A stretch of 64,000 nt of DNA from Cercophora sp. LCS_1 (Eukaryota > Ascomycota > Sordariomycetes > Sordariales > Lasiosphaeriaceae). Under the pieces are notes generated by a model that worked only from the letters and a program-made list of their open reading frames with translations, was not told where the DNA came from and searched no databases. Every line of letters begins with the position of its first letter. Positions within the stretch are counted from its first letter, which is position 1. The stretch lies in NCBI GenBank assembly GCA_036250225.1, contig JAPZLL010000020.1, forward strand, positions 1-64,000, read 5' to 3'. The position numbers and the translations under genes are program-made. This document shows, piece by piece, positions 33,884-46,425 of the stretch.

Positions 33884-35527
33884 TCAAAGCGCCCCGCCCA
33901 CAAGCTGTACAATCATCATGGCAACCCTGACCTTCAACCCGACTCTTCGCTCTGTCTTGGCAAAGTCGTCTCTGGTCGTAATGGTTGTATTCTCCTGCAA
34001 CCACCGCTGCTCATCCCCTAGCCTCTTCTTGAGATCCTCGTTCTCCGTGACAATGAGCGCATTAGCCTCGAGATCAAGCGAGTAACTTCGCTTCGTGTAG
34101 TTGGAACTTCCAATCAAGCTGATCGAGGGGTTCTCATTCTCAGGCAGTGTGACCCACAGGCCTTTGGCGTGGTACGTCCAGCCGCCGGGTTCGTTGACGG
34201 TGCCTTTCCTCCACTCTCTGAGCGTGATCGCATCGTCACGCTTGTGGTGGTGGACTGCGCGGAGGAAACGGCGCGCAAGGAGGGTGTAGGCGCCCGGTAG
34301 GAGGCCGGAAACGCCCGGGGAGAGGTAGAAGCCGTTGGCTTGTGGTGAGGCCGTGATGACGGTGTTGTGTTGGGATGCGGTGGATATGAGGAGTTTGGTG
34401 AGTGAAGGGGCGGGGTTAAAGTATCCGGCCGTAAAGGTCCATGACGACTTGACGTACTGGGGGGAGCCAAGTGTTTTGAGGACATGGGTGACGGCGGGGA
34501 GCTCGGTCGAGGTGTCTGGGGACAGGAGCTGGGAGAACTGGGCAAGAGGGTACACAGACGTGTCCCTTTTCTCTGCCGGTGTCTGGTCAAAGGTCGTCAA
34601 GGGGGCTGTTTTAGGAGATATGAGTCCAGAGAGGAGGGTAGTCGACTCGCTGACAAACTTATCGGGGTGTGCTAGTGGTGAGGTGGCCGAGTTGGTGTCT
34701 GGCCAGGTCAGCTCGAATCCCGATGGCGAATCTGCCGGTTGGACGAGGAAGCTGAGAGACGATATAGCCCCGTGCACGTTGGAGAAGTACTCGGCGATAT
34801 CCTTGGAGGAGAACAAGTGGTATCGGTCTTGTCGATTGGTGAAGTAATCATTCGACAGGTTGGCGCCTGACAGGATAACTTCGTCATCGACGCCATACAG
34901 CTTCATGTGCTGCAATCCCCATCCTTCGTTTATCCTCTTGGGTATGTACTTTTTTCGGAGGCCCGTCAGGTTGGGGGTATGGTACATCCGGATCTCGACT
35001 CGCTCGGGCCCGAACTCGGCAATTAGGGGTGCTAACAGCGATGCGCTCGACGGGTTGGGTGCTTCGCGCGTGCCTCGGAGGCCGTCGGTAAGGATGCTGA
35101 GCTTGACATTGGGCTTCACTCGAAGGGTCTGCTGAAGCACAGTAATCTACAGTCTGTCAGCATGTGCAAATGACACAACGCGACTCGATGGCAGTACCAG
35201 CTCCGTCTCCGACTTGCCAATGTACAACGTCGACAGGAAGATGCGCCTCTCCGCGGCCCGAATCTTGTCCTTGAGGGTCTCGTAAAACTCGGTCGGCGTC
35301 TGCAGCACCCGTATCTGGGAACCGTTGATCTTGAATGACGGCGCGATCTTGTCGAGCTCGCCAACAAAAGGGGCTAGCATGGCGGCGCTGGAGGTCGTTG
35401 CGCCCTGGGGCGTGCCGGACGATGGCATTGAGAATCGTCGGCACTGGACACTCGTCGGCCTCGAGCACGTCCGACCGGCCGGGGCTCGGAGCTTGCTAGC
35501 GCATCGTGGAACGCACCGTACCAGCAT
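33884..35527 (-). CDS. PGS1: CDP-DAG-glycerol-3-phosphate 3-phosphatidyltransferase
   Basis: Two exons, complement(join(33884..35146, 35198..35527)), encode 530 residues. The intron has donor GTACTG, a GCTGAC branch site and acceptor CTGTAG. The N-terminus is Arg/Ser-rich without acids (MLVRCVPRCASKLRAPAGR), as expected for a mitochondrial presequence. The two phospholipase D-type HKD motifs are HMKLYGVDDEVILSGANLS and HAKGLWVTLPENENPSISL, the second followed by GSSNYTKRS. PGS1 makes phosphatidylglycerol phosphate from CDP-diacylglycerol and glycerol-3-phosphate, the committed step to cardiolipin in the mitochondrial inner membrane. Length agrees with yeast Pgs1. It is divergent from NDUFA12, another mitochondrial gene, with 332 bp between starts. 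Confidence 0.92.
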
Positions 35528-35859
35528 AGCCGTGGAAGGAGGGAAATCAAGACATACGACTTCGCACCCCGCTTGCACTCTTTCCCAAAACTTTCCACAA
35601 AAAAAAAAGTGATGCAACCAACCCGTCTGCCCGCGCGACAGGGTTCCCGAAGCTTTGCTGGCTCCCGGTCTTGGCAAGGCGTTGTGGGGCGCGGGAAGAG
35701 CTGCGAATTGGGCTTGCCCATTGGTTCGGGACTTGCCATCGGCGGGTCCACAGCCCGTTGGTGAGGTCAATCGCCAACTTCCATCGCCCGCAACAACCGC
35801 GAGACCGACAAGACAATCGACTCGCCCCGCCACGGTCAATTGACCAGCCCTAGCCCAAG
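35528..35859. promoter_or_regulatory. Bidirectional promoter, PGS1/NDUFA12
   Basis: These 332 bp separate two divergent start codons of mitochondrial genes and should contain both promoters. No individual factor site can be named with confidence. Confidence 0.5.
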
Positions 35860-36596
35860 ATGTCGACCATTACTAGAACGCTGGGCAATCTGCGCAAGAT
35901 TGGCTTCAAGGTTTGTGGCGTGGATCTTGGTGAGGTGGCAGCGCGCTGACTGAAATGACCGCAGGAATACTGGCATCAACTCAACGTTCGTTCCCTCGGG
36001 CTTCCGATCCTGTCTCCGAACCTTTGCTAACATCGATTTCCTCGACGGATAGTACATCGGTACGATGTGAGCGATTCGAGCGAACGGGGAACCGGACTGA
36101 CGCGGAGCAGGCGACACCAAGGCCGGCAGACTAGTTGGAAGCGACAAGTTTGGCAACAAGTACTACGAAAACGCGGAGGAATTGCCTCGTATGTCGACCG
36201 GGAAATAGCTCATTGGGGGAAGCTGACGTATCATCAGTCCGCACACGATGGGTCGACTACGCCAACCACGACTTCGATGCGTACGTTTTCCACGCCCCGA
36301 TGTGCACCGGAAGTGCTAACACAAGTCCCATACAGCGCCCAGATTGAGCCCCTTTGGCACTCCTGGATTTCATATGCCATCGACGCACCTCCTACCAAGG
36401 AATCTTTGGCCGTAGCCAGCAGGCCCTGGGCATCGCCTAACCCCCTTCCCAACCGAACCTTTGGACCAGGCGCTTTCAAGACATACAACACGTTTGTCCC
36501 CTTTCTCGCAACCTATAGCTCTCCCTGATACTAACATTCCGTAGAACCAAGCCAAAGATCAAGTCGTGGCAGCCCATCGCTGCCTCTAGGCAATAG
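35860..36596 (+). CDS. NDUFA12: Complex I subunit NDUFA12 (B17.2-like)
   Basis: Seven exons, join(35860..35910, 35965..35985, 36053..36059, 36111..36188, 36238..36280, 36336..36491, 36545..36596), give a closed 135-residue frame. The protein contains EYWHQLNYIGDTKAGRLVG, DKFGNKYYENAEELPLRTRW and HSWISYAIDAPPTKE, with a C-terminal KPKIKSW block, all characteristic of the B17.2/NDUFA12 accessory subunit of NADH:ubiquinone oxidoreductase at the matrix arm. Exon 2 is only 21 nt and exon 3 only 7 nt; both are needed to restore the conserved sequence and frame. The last intron has a TACTAAC branch site. Confidence 0.9.
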
Positions 36597-37716
36597 GCGA
36601 ATTGACCGTGAGCAAAATAGGAGATGGACAGTTATGTATATATGCCAGAGCGGTGAATAGAAACGCGCGGGTTGTCCTCATGCTGTTGATCTCCCCCTTG
36701 CCAACCTAGGGTTTGGCGTGAGATGAAACGCGACGTTTATATTGTCTCTTTGACACCAGGCGCCACTGCTGACAGTTTGGACCGAACAACACCCCGATTA
36801 TTGATCTAGGCCACTCTACCGTGCACTTTAGGATATTTACTCTGTTGTAGCCCTGACAGCCGCAGTCGCATCCCCGACTCAGCGCGTCGAGACCTATTGG
36901 TAAGCAGCCGGCAACAGACGACATCCCAACACCAACGAGTCCAGTCCCCTCCCATCGGAGACATCAAGTCATCACCCGCATGAACAGGTGGAGAAGAGTT
37001 GTATCACTTCACGGTATACCCATTTTGGCATCACGCTCGCACGGCATCAGACGCCAGACAACCAGCCAAGCAAACCGGACTGGGAACGCCGCACATCATG
37101 TCATCGAAAGGACCTCGATTTACCCCGCAGGGACGTGGCAGACGGACGGGAAGCAACTGCGAATAAGAGGCTAACAGCCGGATGCAAAGTGATCAGATAT
37201 GCAATGCGCGAGTCATATTCTCCGCATGGCAGTAGTTGGGACGGACCGAACGAGTTGGAGAATGTCTTGGAGATGTCACAGGTGAGGGGAACCGGAGATA
37301 AAAGGGGCGAACAAACCAATTCTTAATACCGGCCTAACACTTGAACATGTACTGGATCTTCTTCAAAAATTGGTGTTTGGCATCAAAAACTAATCGCATT
37401 GACTTTGACATTGACTACATAACCGCACAAACCACCCTATTCCATCAAATCCAACAAGCCAACAACAAGCCGCACCAAACACAAATGCAACACAACGCAA
37501 AAGCCAGCTCTTGCTCTCCGACTTCTGCAGCCCTCTACGACTTGACTAAACGAGATCTGACAACACAACATGACATGCACGCAAGATGTTGTTGGTCTTG
37601 GTCTAGAAACACGATGACGACAAGGACAAACCTAGGACGAACGACGAACATGGAGCGCACAGGAGGACGTTATATACGAGAGTTTCGGTTTGTATATGCT
37701 GAGGGATTCGATCCTT
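36597..37716. other. Convergent intergenic region
   Basis: AT-richer spacer between the 3' ends of NDUFA12 and the transhydrogenase. Open frames here are short and unsupported. Confidence 0.4.
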
Positions 37717-40700
37717 CTAAGTCTTGACTCTGGTCTCGATGGCTGCTTTGATTGCTGTGGGTAATAACTGTCAGCGCTGTTTTACTCGGCATCGACGGGG
37801 ATTGGGTTACATGCCTTCAGTAGTGACTCTAGCATCTCCGAAAAGCATCCTGGTTCCGGGCATGTAAAACATGGGGTTCGGCACGTCGGCATAACCGCTC
37901 GCCATGCCGCGTTTCATGACAATGACCTGCTTGCTCTTCCAGGCGTGCAACACAGGCATGCCGGCGATCGGGCTGCCGGGTTCCAAGGCGATGGGATTGA
38001 CGGTATCATTAGCACCAATGACCAGGGTCACGTCGGTCTCGCCAAAGTCGTCGTTGATCTCGTCCATCTCCAGCACAATATCGTACGGGACGCTGGCTTC
38101 GGCAAGGAGGACGTTGCATTGACCAGGCATGCGGCCGGCGACGGGGTGGATGGCGAAGCGGACCTTGATGCCCTTGGAGCGAAGCATCTGGGTGATGTCT
38201 GAGATGGCGTACTGGGCCTTGGCAACAGCCATGCCATAGCCCACGACAATGATGACGGATTCTGCATTGGTCAAGGCCTCGGCTGTGTCATCCACGTTGG
38301 TTTGCGTGACACTTCCCTCGATCTTGTAGTCCGAGGTTTGAGGCGTCGATATTCCACCAAACAGCACGTTTGTGAGGGAGCGATTCATGGCAACACACAT
38401 GATGTATGAGAGGATGGAACCAGAAACACCGATAAGGGCTCCGACAGTGGTGAGCAGCGGGTTGTCAAGCATGAAACCTTCGGCAACGAGGGCGAAACCA
38501 CTGTAGGCGTTAAGAACGGTGATGACGACAGGCATATCAGCTCCACCAATGGCGGCGGTCGTGGTGTAACCCTTGAGGAAGGATAGTACAGTGTTGGCAG
38601 CGAGCGCTCCAGCGGCAATCATGGGCGAGCCAGGTGCCATGGTCACGAAGGCGCCCATGGTAGCGACGTTGGTTGCCAGGAGACCAGTGTTGATTGCGTG
38701 GCGGCCGGGGAGGATGGTAGGCTTGGATGACATGCGACCAGCAAGTTTGAGGAAGGCCACGATGGAGCCAGTGAAGGTGATACCGCCAACAAGGACTCCG
38801 AGATACGCAGAGACAAGGTGGAGAGTCGATATGTGCGACACATCAGCCATGACGCTACCGATACTCGTCAAGACTGCGGCAAGACCAACGACGGAGTGCA
38901 AAGCCGCGACTGTCTGGGGAAGGTCGGTGGGAGTGATGCGTTTTCCGATCAGGAAACCCAGAAGACCGCCAAGACCCGCAAGTCCACCAAACTGGGTCAG
39001 GACCTCAGGGGAAAATCCAACAGCAAGGAGTGACGCGAGCACACCGGATCCAACGCCCAGCATACCCAACATGTTGCCCATGCGGGCAGTTGCCTGAGAA
39101 GCTAATCCGGAAAGTGAGGTAATGCAGAGAACCGAACTGACGAGGTAGCCAGCCTGGACAAGTCCAGCCGCACCAGTGGCAGCGGCAGCGACAAAGCCAG
39201 CGCCAAAGACGGCACCGGGAACAGCAAAAAGCCAAGGATACTCGGGGGGATCAGTCGGGCGTCGGAACATGTCCAGCATACGCTTGGTGATGACGAAACC
39301 GCCGCCAATGTTGACAAAAGCCAGGAGGACTGAGGCAGCACCGAAAAGCTGGGGAATCGTCTCGGGAAGATAGCCGCCACCCAAGATGAACAGACCACCA
39401 ACACCAACCATTCCAGAAATGGCGTTGGTGACACTCATCAGGGGCGAATGCAGAGCGGGCTGGACGCCCCAGACGACACGATAACCGATGAGAGATGCAA
39501 GAGCAAAGGTGAAAGCATTGCCCATGAAGAGAGGTCCAGTAAACTTTCCGAGGGCGAGCACGCTACCCATCCCGCCGGTAATCAGGGCAACCTCGCGGGA
39601 GGTCTTTTGGAAGGGCGTCAAAGCTACAACCTCTGCCTCCTTTGCGGCTGCTGGAGCCGCCGCGGGAGCCGGAGGAGGGGCAGGTCTCGGAGCCGGGGGA
39701 AGGATCTCGCCTTTCTGGGTGACAATGGCGCCCCGAACAACCTCGTCCGTCAAGTCGACACCAAACTCCTTGTCCTTCGGAGCCATTGACAAGAGGAATT
39801 TTGTGATGTTGTTGGAGTACAGCGTAGACGACTGTGTGGGAAGCCTGGAGGGGAAATCCGTGTAACCAATAATCTTGACGTCCTTGTGAGTAACCAGCTT
39901 TCCGGGTTCTGTCTTTTCACAGTTGCCGCCAGCTTCAGCCGCAAGATCGACAATGACGGAGCCGGGCTTCATGATTTCGACCATAGCCTTGGTAATCAGC
40001 TTGGGAGCGGGCTTGCCGGGAATCAGCGCCGTGGTGATGATGATGTCCACCTCTCGAGCCTGCTCCGAGAACAGCTTCATCTCGGCCTCAATGAACTCCT
40101 TGGACATCTCCTTTGCGTAGCCACCAGCGCCAGAGCCATCTTCCTCAAGTTCAACCTCGATGAACTCGGCGCCAAGAGATTGAACTTGCTCCCGAGCGGC
40201 AGGGCGAGTATCGAAACCGCGCACAATGGCTCCGAGTCTCCTCGCAGTCGCAATTGCGCTCAACCCAGCCACGCCAGCGCCAATGACCAAAACCTTGCAG
40301 GGTGGGATCTTACCGGCAGCCGTGACCTGACCCGTCAAGAAACGACCAAAGTTGTTCGACGCCTCGAGAACCGCCTTGTAACCGGCAATATTTGCCATGC
40401 TGCTCAGGGCGTCAAATACCTGGGCCCTAGAGATGCGAGGGATAAGATCCATAGCAAACGCGGTAGCCTTGCGAGCAGAGAGCCTTTCGACTAACTCCTT
40501 GTTCTGGGCCGGCTGGAGGAAGCTAATGACGGTTTGACCCTCCTTGACACCGTCGGCTTCAGCAAGACTGGGCCCTCGCACCTTGAGCACAATGTCGGCG
40601 TTTTTCCAGACGCCTTCAGCCGAATCGACCATCGTGGCGCCAGCTTTCTCGTAGGCGTCATCATGGAATTCCGCCAGAGCACCGGCGTCCTTCTCAACGA

Positions 40701-41278
40701 TCACCTTCGCATAGCCCTTCTTGAGCAAGAGGGCGACATTCTGCGGCGTCAGAGCAACACGGCGCTCGTTGGGATACGTCTCACGCGGCACACCGACAGT
40801 TAGCTGCGAAAAGGGGGTAGTCGGCGGCAGGGGTTTTGCCTCGGTGGAGTAGGAAGCCGAGGGGATGGTGGCCAAGACCGGGGCGTGGCGGATGGGCTGC
40901 AACGACAGAACTTTGGGCGCCGCGAGGGCCAGCGAAGCCGGAACCGGTCGCGGCTGATCACGATGAAGGGTATTGTGCCATGCCCGTTGGGTTCCCGCCG
41001 CGGCGGATCCAGCAATGCGGGCACGGCTGGCAACAGGGCGAGCGACGTCTGTGGAGACGAGACAAATTATTAGGTTTGGTGGTTCCAATTGATGATTATG
41101 GGGCCCCGCGCGTTGCAACGGCTCCCGTCGCCACTGACGCAAGGACGGGAGGCTCTCTCTTACCTAGGACGACGCGGGCGGCCGTTGCACCCTGGCCGGC
41201 GACACGCTCGGCGGGTCGCGAGCACCGGGAGGCATTGTGGCCGAGGGCCGGCCGGACGAGGGTCCACGAGGATATCAT
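37717..41278 (-). CDS. NNT: Mitochondrial NAD(P) transhydrogenase
   Basis: Three exons, complement(join(37717..37754, 37815..41048, 41164..41278)), encode 1128 residues. Exon 1 (start ATG at 41278) supplies an Arg-rich mitochondrial presequence. Domain I (NAD-binding, AlaDH/PNT-like) spans roughly residues 85-470, with the dinucleotide-binding GAGVAGLSAIATARRLGA. The membrane domain II has over a dozen hydrophobic segments (MGNAFTFALASLIGYRVVWG and later). Domain III binds NADP and includes VIIVVGYGMAVAKAQYAI and GANDTVNPIA. The enzyme couples proton import across the inner membrane to NADPH formation. The last intron starts with GC rather than GT (AAG|GCATGT...CCCACAG); this choice yields the tail AIKAAIETRVKT, whereas reading through would end at a short EGM tail. 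Confidence 0.93.
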
Positions 41279-42919
41279 GGCTGGCGGCGAGCGCTTGCGC
41301 TGTCGGAGCAAGCCAGACAGGGCGTGGGCATTTCAGGCCGCCCGTCTTTCACATGCGCGGCGTGTTGAAGGCCGTTGAGCAAGCCGTTGCCGTGGGAGAG
41401 CTGGCAAAAGCAATGTGAGACAAAAAATTATGGAGTTGCGAGAGAAAAAGGAAAGGGCTGGAAAAATTGAGGAGAAAAAGGTGTGTTGGCCTTCCGGGTT
41501 CTCCTCTCCCCTCCCCTACCTCGTGCCTGCCTGCCCTACTTGCTCTGTGTGCTCTACATCGGGGACCTTGATCCATCAGCCAGTTGACACAGCAAAAGCA
41601 ATTGGGTGCCTTGTACCTGCAACATAGCGCTTGGAAGCGGCGAAGGAGGGGTCATGGGGATGCCGTGCACTGTGCTACCCCGCCTTTTGACGCGATCCGT
41701 GGCTTGGGACCCCGTTTCCCCGTCCCGATGGGCGTCCTGGCGCCAAAATACCCGGCAGGCAATCGAGCGATGGCAGCTGCCATTGCTGTCCAGCGTGGGA
41801 TGGCGTCCTGCGGAATGATTTCATGTGAAATTTCCTGGACAAGTCCCCTTGTCTCAGCGCGTGCGGGGGTAAAATGCGGGGAGCCGCAGCCATTCCAGCA
41901 CGACAACTTCCCATCAGTCCGGCCCCTTTATCCAATGCAAGCACGCACATGGTCGCCATTCGGCTGTTGTGCGACCCATGGCATGTTTGATCACGGCGTC
42001 AAACCAAGACCCGAGGACGCAGAGCAGGAAGGGTTAGGGTTGAATAATACCCATCAAGGTCCCTCTGGTCAAGCTGACGGCCAGCTTCTTCAGCTCGAGT
42101 CCCAGATCCCCAATTCTGGGCCACACCTCATTACCTCATCAATCCAACAAGGCAGCAACCCAGATAAAGTATTCGAAAACGGCAGCTGAGCAAAACGTGG
42201 TGCAGGTGAGTGTGCCACCAGGGCGGGGGTAAGCTTGGCGAGAACAACGCACGAGGTGTGGGAAGGCAAACATCACTGCCAAGGCCAATCCTCAGAAGTT
42301 TCCGCTGTGCAGACGTGATCATTAATTTACTAATAGTGGGTGACCTGTAAATATTGCACCACAAACAAACGACAAAAGCTTTGGAGACCAAAAGGTGCAA
42401 AAATCTCGCCACCGCGCCATCAGCTCCCCGGTGGGAGCGAGGGTCGTGCCGTTCCATGCTGCAAACCCAACTGAATGGTGTTTTAAGCCCGTTGGTTCTA
42501 TGGATTCAGGGATCGAACCGAGCGCCTCCCCTATGGGCCAGGGGAGGTCTACAGATACGCCCACCTATCATGGACCATCATCAGCATGTGCAGCTCATTA
42601 CCGCTGCGCCATCCGATCCAAGCCGTTTCTTGCGCTGTTGAAAAGATAGGTGCGAACTCCAATAAATATCCCTCGGGTGGCGCCTCGCCCGTAGGGCTCA
42701 TTGCGAAGAAACAACCTTCAACTTCCACCCGAAGTGCGGATGGTGGCTCCGGCCTGGAGCAAGATCAGCTTATGCCTCGCAAGACATCTTCACTAAGTCA
42801 CAGTCAACGATCCTCAAGTTCATCATTTTACAGTGTTTATTAGAACCAGGCCAGCTCCTGCACTAGGCTGACTGGCCAGTGGCCGGGTATCAATTATTTA
42901 CTTTTTGGTTCCCCTTTCC
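41279..42919. other. Intergenic with telobox-like motif and tRNA-like relic
   Basis: GGGTTAGGGT occurs at 42031-42040. A tRNA-like element is at 42509-42611 (separate entry). No coding gene is supported; the left end contains the NNT promoter. Confidence 0.4.
42509..42611 (-). other. tRNA-like relic with box A and box B
   Basis: On the minus strand, TGGCGCAGCGG (42601-42611) is a perfect box A and GGTTCGATCCC (42509-42519) a perfect box B, about 81 nt apart. The T-stem and acceptor stem pair poorly, and an extra hairpin (CTCCCCT/AGGGGAG) lies between the boxes. It is either a tRNA pseudogene, an intron-bearing degenerate tRNA, or the head of a SINE. No isotype is assigned. Confidence 0.35.
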
Positions 42920-43958
42920 CTATAATTCCGATATCTCCTCCCAGTCTTCATTAGTATTAGTTTCTTGTATTAATGAATCGCCCACCCCTCCGGTGCCGGC
43001 ATATCCCTTCATCGACTGACAGTCGAGATAGTTATTCTCGATAAACGGCGTCGCCACCTGCACGCCGTACACATCCGTCCACTCCTTGTCGACGCCCTTG
43101 TATGGGAACGTGTTGGCCTTGATCCGTCCCAGGACCGGCCGCGGCGCATACTCGCCGACGGACATGGACGTGTTGAACCACCGGATCATGTTGTCGCATG
43201 TCGAGGCGTTGGCAAACGTCGGCTGGTTGGTGATGTTCTTGAACAGCTCCAAGGGATATGGGTTGAGCTCGATGTCGCGCAGTTGAGACATCTCTACCTC
43301 GATAAACTCGGATGAGTCGATGCTCTTTCCTTTGAAATACGTCGAGCCGTCGGGCTGCGCGCGGTAGGCATCGCAGGGAGGATCCCAGACGGCGGGCGAC
43401 ACGATGGTGCCGTAGTCTCTTGAGCCGGCCAGAGCGATGAGATGGTCCGAAGTGATGAGCTGCTCGGGCGCCCATCGGAACGACGAGTAGCCATCACCCA
43501 AGAGGTCCAGGAAGGGAAACTCAAAGCCCACACGCTTCGTCGACGGTTAGCATAGCTCAGAGGAGCTCCAGCCGCCAAGGCAGGGATCATACCGAGAAGT
43601 CGTCAATGGTAATGCCGTAGGCCCGGAACTGGATGTCATGGTCGTGGGCCGCTTGCACCAACACGGGGTACATGCCCTCGGGAAAGTCAGGCAGGAGAGC
43701 GCGGTATGCCCGTTCGAGGATGCCGTACTGGGGAGGAATCAGGCGGCGTGCCGTTTCCAACGTGATCGGAATGATCGCCAGCGTGGCATTAAGCACGCCC
43801 GTGGCATTGTTCGGAAACTGTTCTGCCAACGGGTTTGACTGGTCGTGTGACACACAGACGAGCGGGGCCGGCGTCACCTTGCCGTGGTTGAGGATGGCAG
43901 ACGAGAGGAGGACCAGGACCACGCCCAAGATGTGGAGGGCCGAAAACTGGAAGGGCAT
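42920..43958 (-). CDS. Hypothetical secreted or anchored protein, 326 aa
   Basis: Two exons, complement(join(42920..43534, 43593..43958)), close in frame. The intron has donor GTATGA, a GCTAAC branch site and acceptor CGAAG. I chose the ATG at 43958 because it opens a hydrophobic signal or anchor segment (HILGVVLVLLSSAILNHG); the frame continues upstream without conserved content. The mature part contains several N-glycosylation sequons (NNAT, LNAT, FKNIT, NAST, FNTS). Blocks such as FLDLLGDGYSSFRW and LETARRLIPPQYGILERAY resemble fungal acetoacetate-decarboxylase-like hypothetical proteins, but the catalytic Lys cannot be placed. Function is unresolved. Confidence 0.62.
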
Positions 43959-46425
43959 CTTTGTCGGCCGTTTCTGGCTTGCTGATACCCAGCGAGTTCC
44001 TAGCTCTGTGGCAGTGACCGAAGGGAAGCGAGGCACCCTGAGAGGCATGCCGGGCAAAGGGGTATGGGAAGCGGGGGCGGAGGACAGCGGACTCAAAGAG
44101 AACCCGCCGACCACCACTCCGAGCACAAAGGGTGAATTTGAAGGAGCGCAAGAAGGGCAAGACGAAGGGAAGCGACACGCAAACTGATAAGATAGGAGAG
44201 AGAAGAGGAAGGAACAAGTAAAAGAACAGAAGACAAAAAGGACTGACGGATGCGCGATAGCCAAAGCTTTTTGACCAACGGGCCATGCGAACGACGACAA
44301 AAGGGAGGCCCGGTCCGGGATCTGTAACAGCTGTAACAATCGGACGGGTCAAGGATGTGCCAAACGGCTGTGAGGCTTGCCGGTGTCCTCAAGTGGCGTT
44401 GGGGTTTCGGATTGGTCGAGACGAGGCGAGCCTCCCTGCCATGGCCAAAGCTCCCTGTCCTCCTGTCTTGGTGGGAAACAGGATGCTGCGGGGTGATGCG
44501 CCAAAGGGGTTAAGGGGGTGGACGGGAAGCGGGCAACGGGTGGCAGCCGAGTGCGCGGTGCAAGAGAAGCTCAAGACGCCGCACGGAAGCTCAAGCTTCC
44601 TCTACGGATGCCGAGCGGGAGTCCACAGGCAATGGGGCAAAATCCCACGAGACCGGCTCTTAGGCGCTCTTAGCTTTCATCCCAACTGCTAGCAACCTGC
44701 AGAGGCGCGGAACACCATCTTGCCGGCATCTTGAACGCCCGTTCATCACCCGCGCTACCCAATTTCTCCTTGGGTTTCCCGCCACGGGGGATTGCGAATC
44801 TCTGGACGGTGCGACCACGGGGCCTGATTCGCCCACCGGCGGGATGTTTGGTGATCGGAACCAGGGCGTTCCGGTGCACGACTCGCAACGACCTGCCCAA
44901 ACTCGGAACATTAACCACCGGAAACACGGAATTTTACCCGCCCTACCTGAGCAACCGATTTCCTGGAATGTTTCGGTCGCCGACTAGTTGCGTGTTTGCG
45001 CTGCATTGATGAAGAATCAGGCCGACGGGATATCTTGGTCAGTAATTGTCAGGATCGACGGCGAACCTGACGAGGGGATAAAGTGCTGAGTTGCCCTCGC
45101 GCCTCCACTGCCCAGGGACAGGACAGGCGCTAGTCTCCACCTGACAGAGCCACACCCCCCGCGCTTTCCTTGGTGTCTCACCAGCAAGGGTCATGCAGGC
45201 GGTGTCTATCGGCAGAATAGCCAATTTGGGGGCGTCTTCGCTTCCCATCGTCAGCTCGCTCTGCATTTCTGACTGCCGGTCCGTTTGAAGAATCTTGACC
45301 TTTGCTCAGAGCTTTTCTTTTTCCTCGCCATCCTCTCCGTCGACATTGAGAAGATGGTTGCGATTTCTGTCCTGCTGGCGGAAAATTCCTCGGGGAATTG
45401 GTGCAGTTGTCTTGTTCCAGAAGGTGTGTTGGAAATGTTTCAGGGATCCACCGATGCAACCACCGACTTCCATTTTTATCAGCAACCAAGTGGTTGCAAC
45501 ACTGGCAATCTCCTATCTGGAGCATCATCTCATCGGGCTCGCCAAGATCTCCCTACGTCACAGCTTTCCCCAGCTTTGGCTTAAGCTTACGGTGTTCAAG
45601 CTCGAAGCGCGATGGAGGTGCTTGTAGGGCTGAATGCTGCTCGGCTGTGGCGATGGCTGAATCAGCGACGTGCGGCTCTGACCTCGGCCAAAACAACGAA
45701 GATGGAGCGAGGAGCTTGGCTGACCAACCACATCGGTATCACGGCCTGGTTCAGCACACAAGGCCCTAACCCTGGTGATACCGAGCAATCAGCGAAGGCG
45801 AATGCCGCAGCTTGCCGAGTTGACTGGGTTTGGGGGCCCGACTTCCGTTCATCGATGTGGCTCTCTGGCACTCATCCACCCTCCATATAAAAACAAGCGT
45901 CTGAGTCAGACATTGGGAGAACCTCGCGTCTGCAATTTGCGCGCCTGTGCAAACGCTGCGATCAACCCCCGGAAACAGCCTAGCACGACGAGTCTCACAC
46001 CCACACGGGCTGACCAATTTCTCGAGAAAAAGTCACTTCCCAGTCCTATTTTTCGATGTGCGGCAGCCTCGAAAGGGCCGTGTCCTCTGCCCGGTGTTGG
46101 CCGGTACTCGCCAGTTGAGCCTCCATTTCTGTCATCTCTCAGTCTATCCGACTCCCCAGATCCTGCGGTCCGGGATCTGGCTGGCTGGGTTGTACACTAA
46201 TATAGCTGAGGAACACGATCTTTGCATGAGTGGGAGGTTCGGGAAGCTACCAGACACCTCGACTTCCCAATCTCCATCGGTGTTATGAGTTGGACCGCGT
46301 AGCCAGGCGTCTATTTCTTGCTTGAGACCGTCCACTGCCGCTGTTGTGGATACCTGGATGAGTCAAGAGTTCAACAACCTGTGTTGTTGGACTCGCTTCT
46401 TCACTGATATCTTGAATGTCACACA
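43959..46425. other. Long intergenic region, nothing supported
   Basis: In 2.5 kb I find only short or overlapping open frames without domains. An ATG at 45354 opens about 77 codons without recognisable content. It contains one CCCTAACCC-like motif at about 45764-45773. Confidence 0.4.

Noticed and set aside
39448..40494. Plus-strand open frames inside the transhydrogenase gene
   Set aside because: They are antisense shadows of a strongly conserved protein.
41096..41311. Upstream non-ATG extension of the transhydrogenase first exon
   Set aside because: The extension would start at TTG; the ATG at 41278 gives a good mitochondrial presequence and joins in frame.
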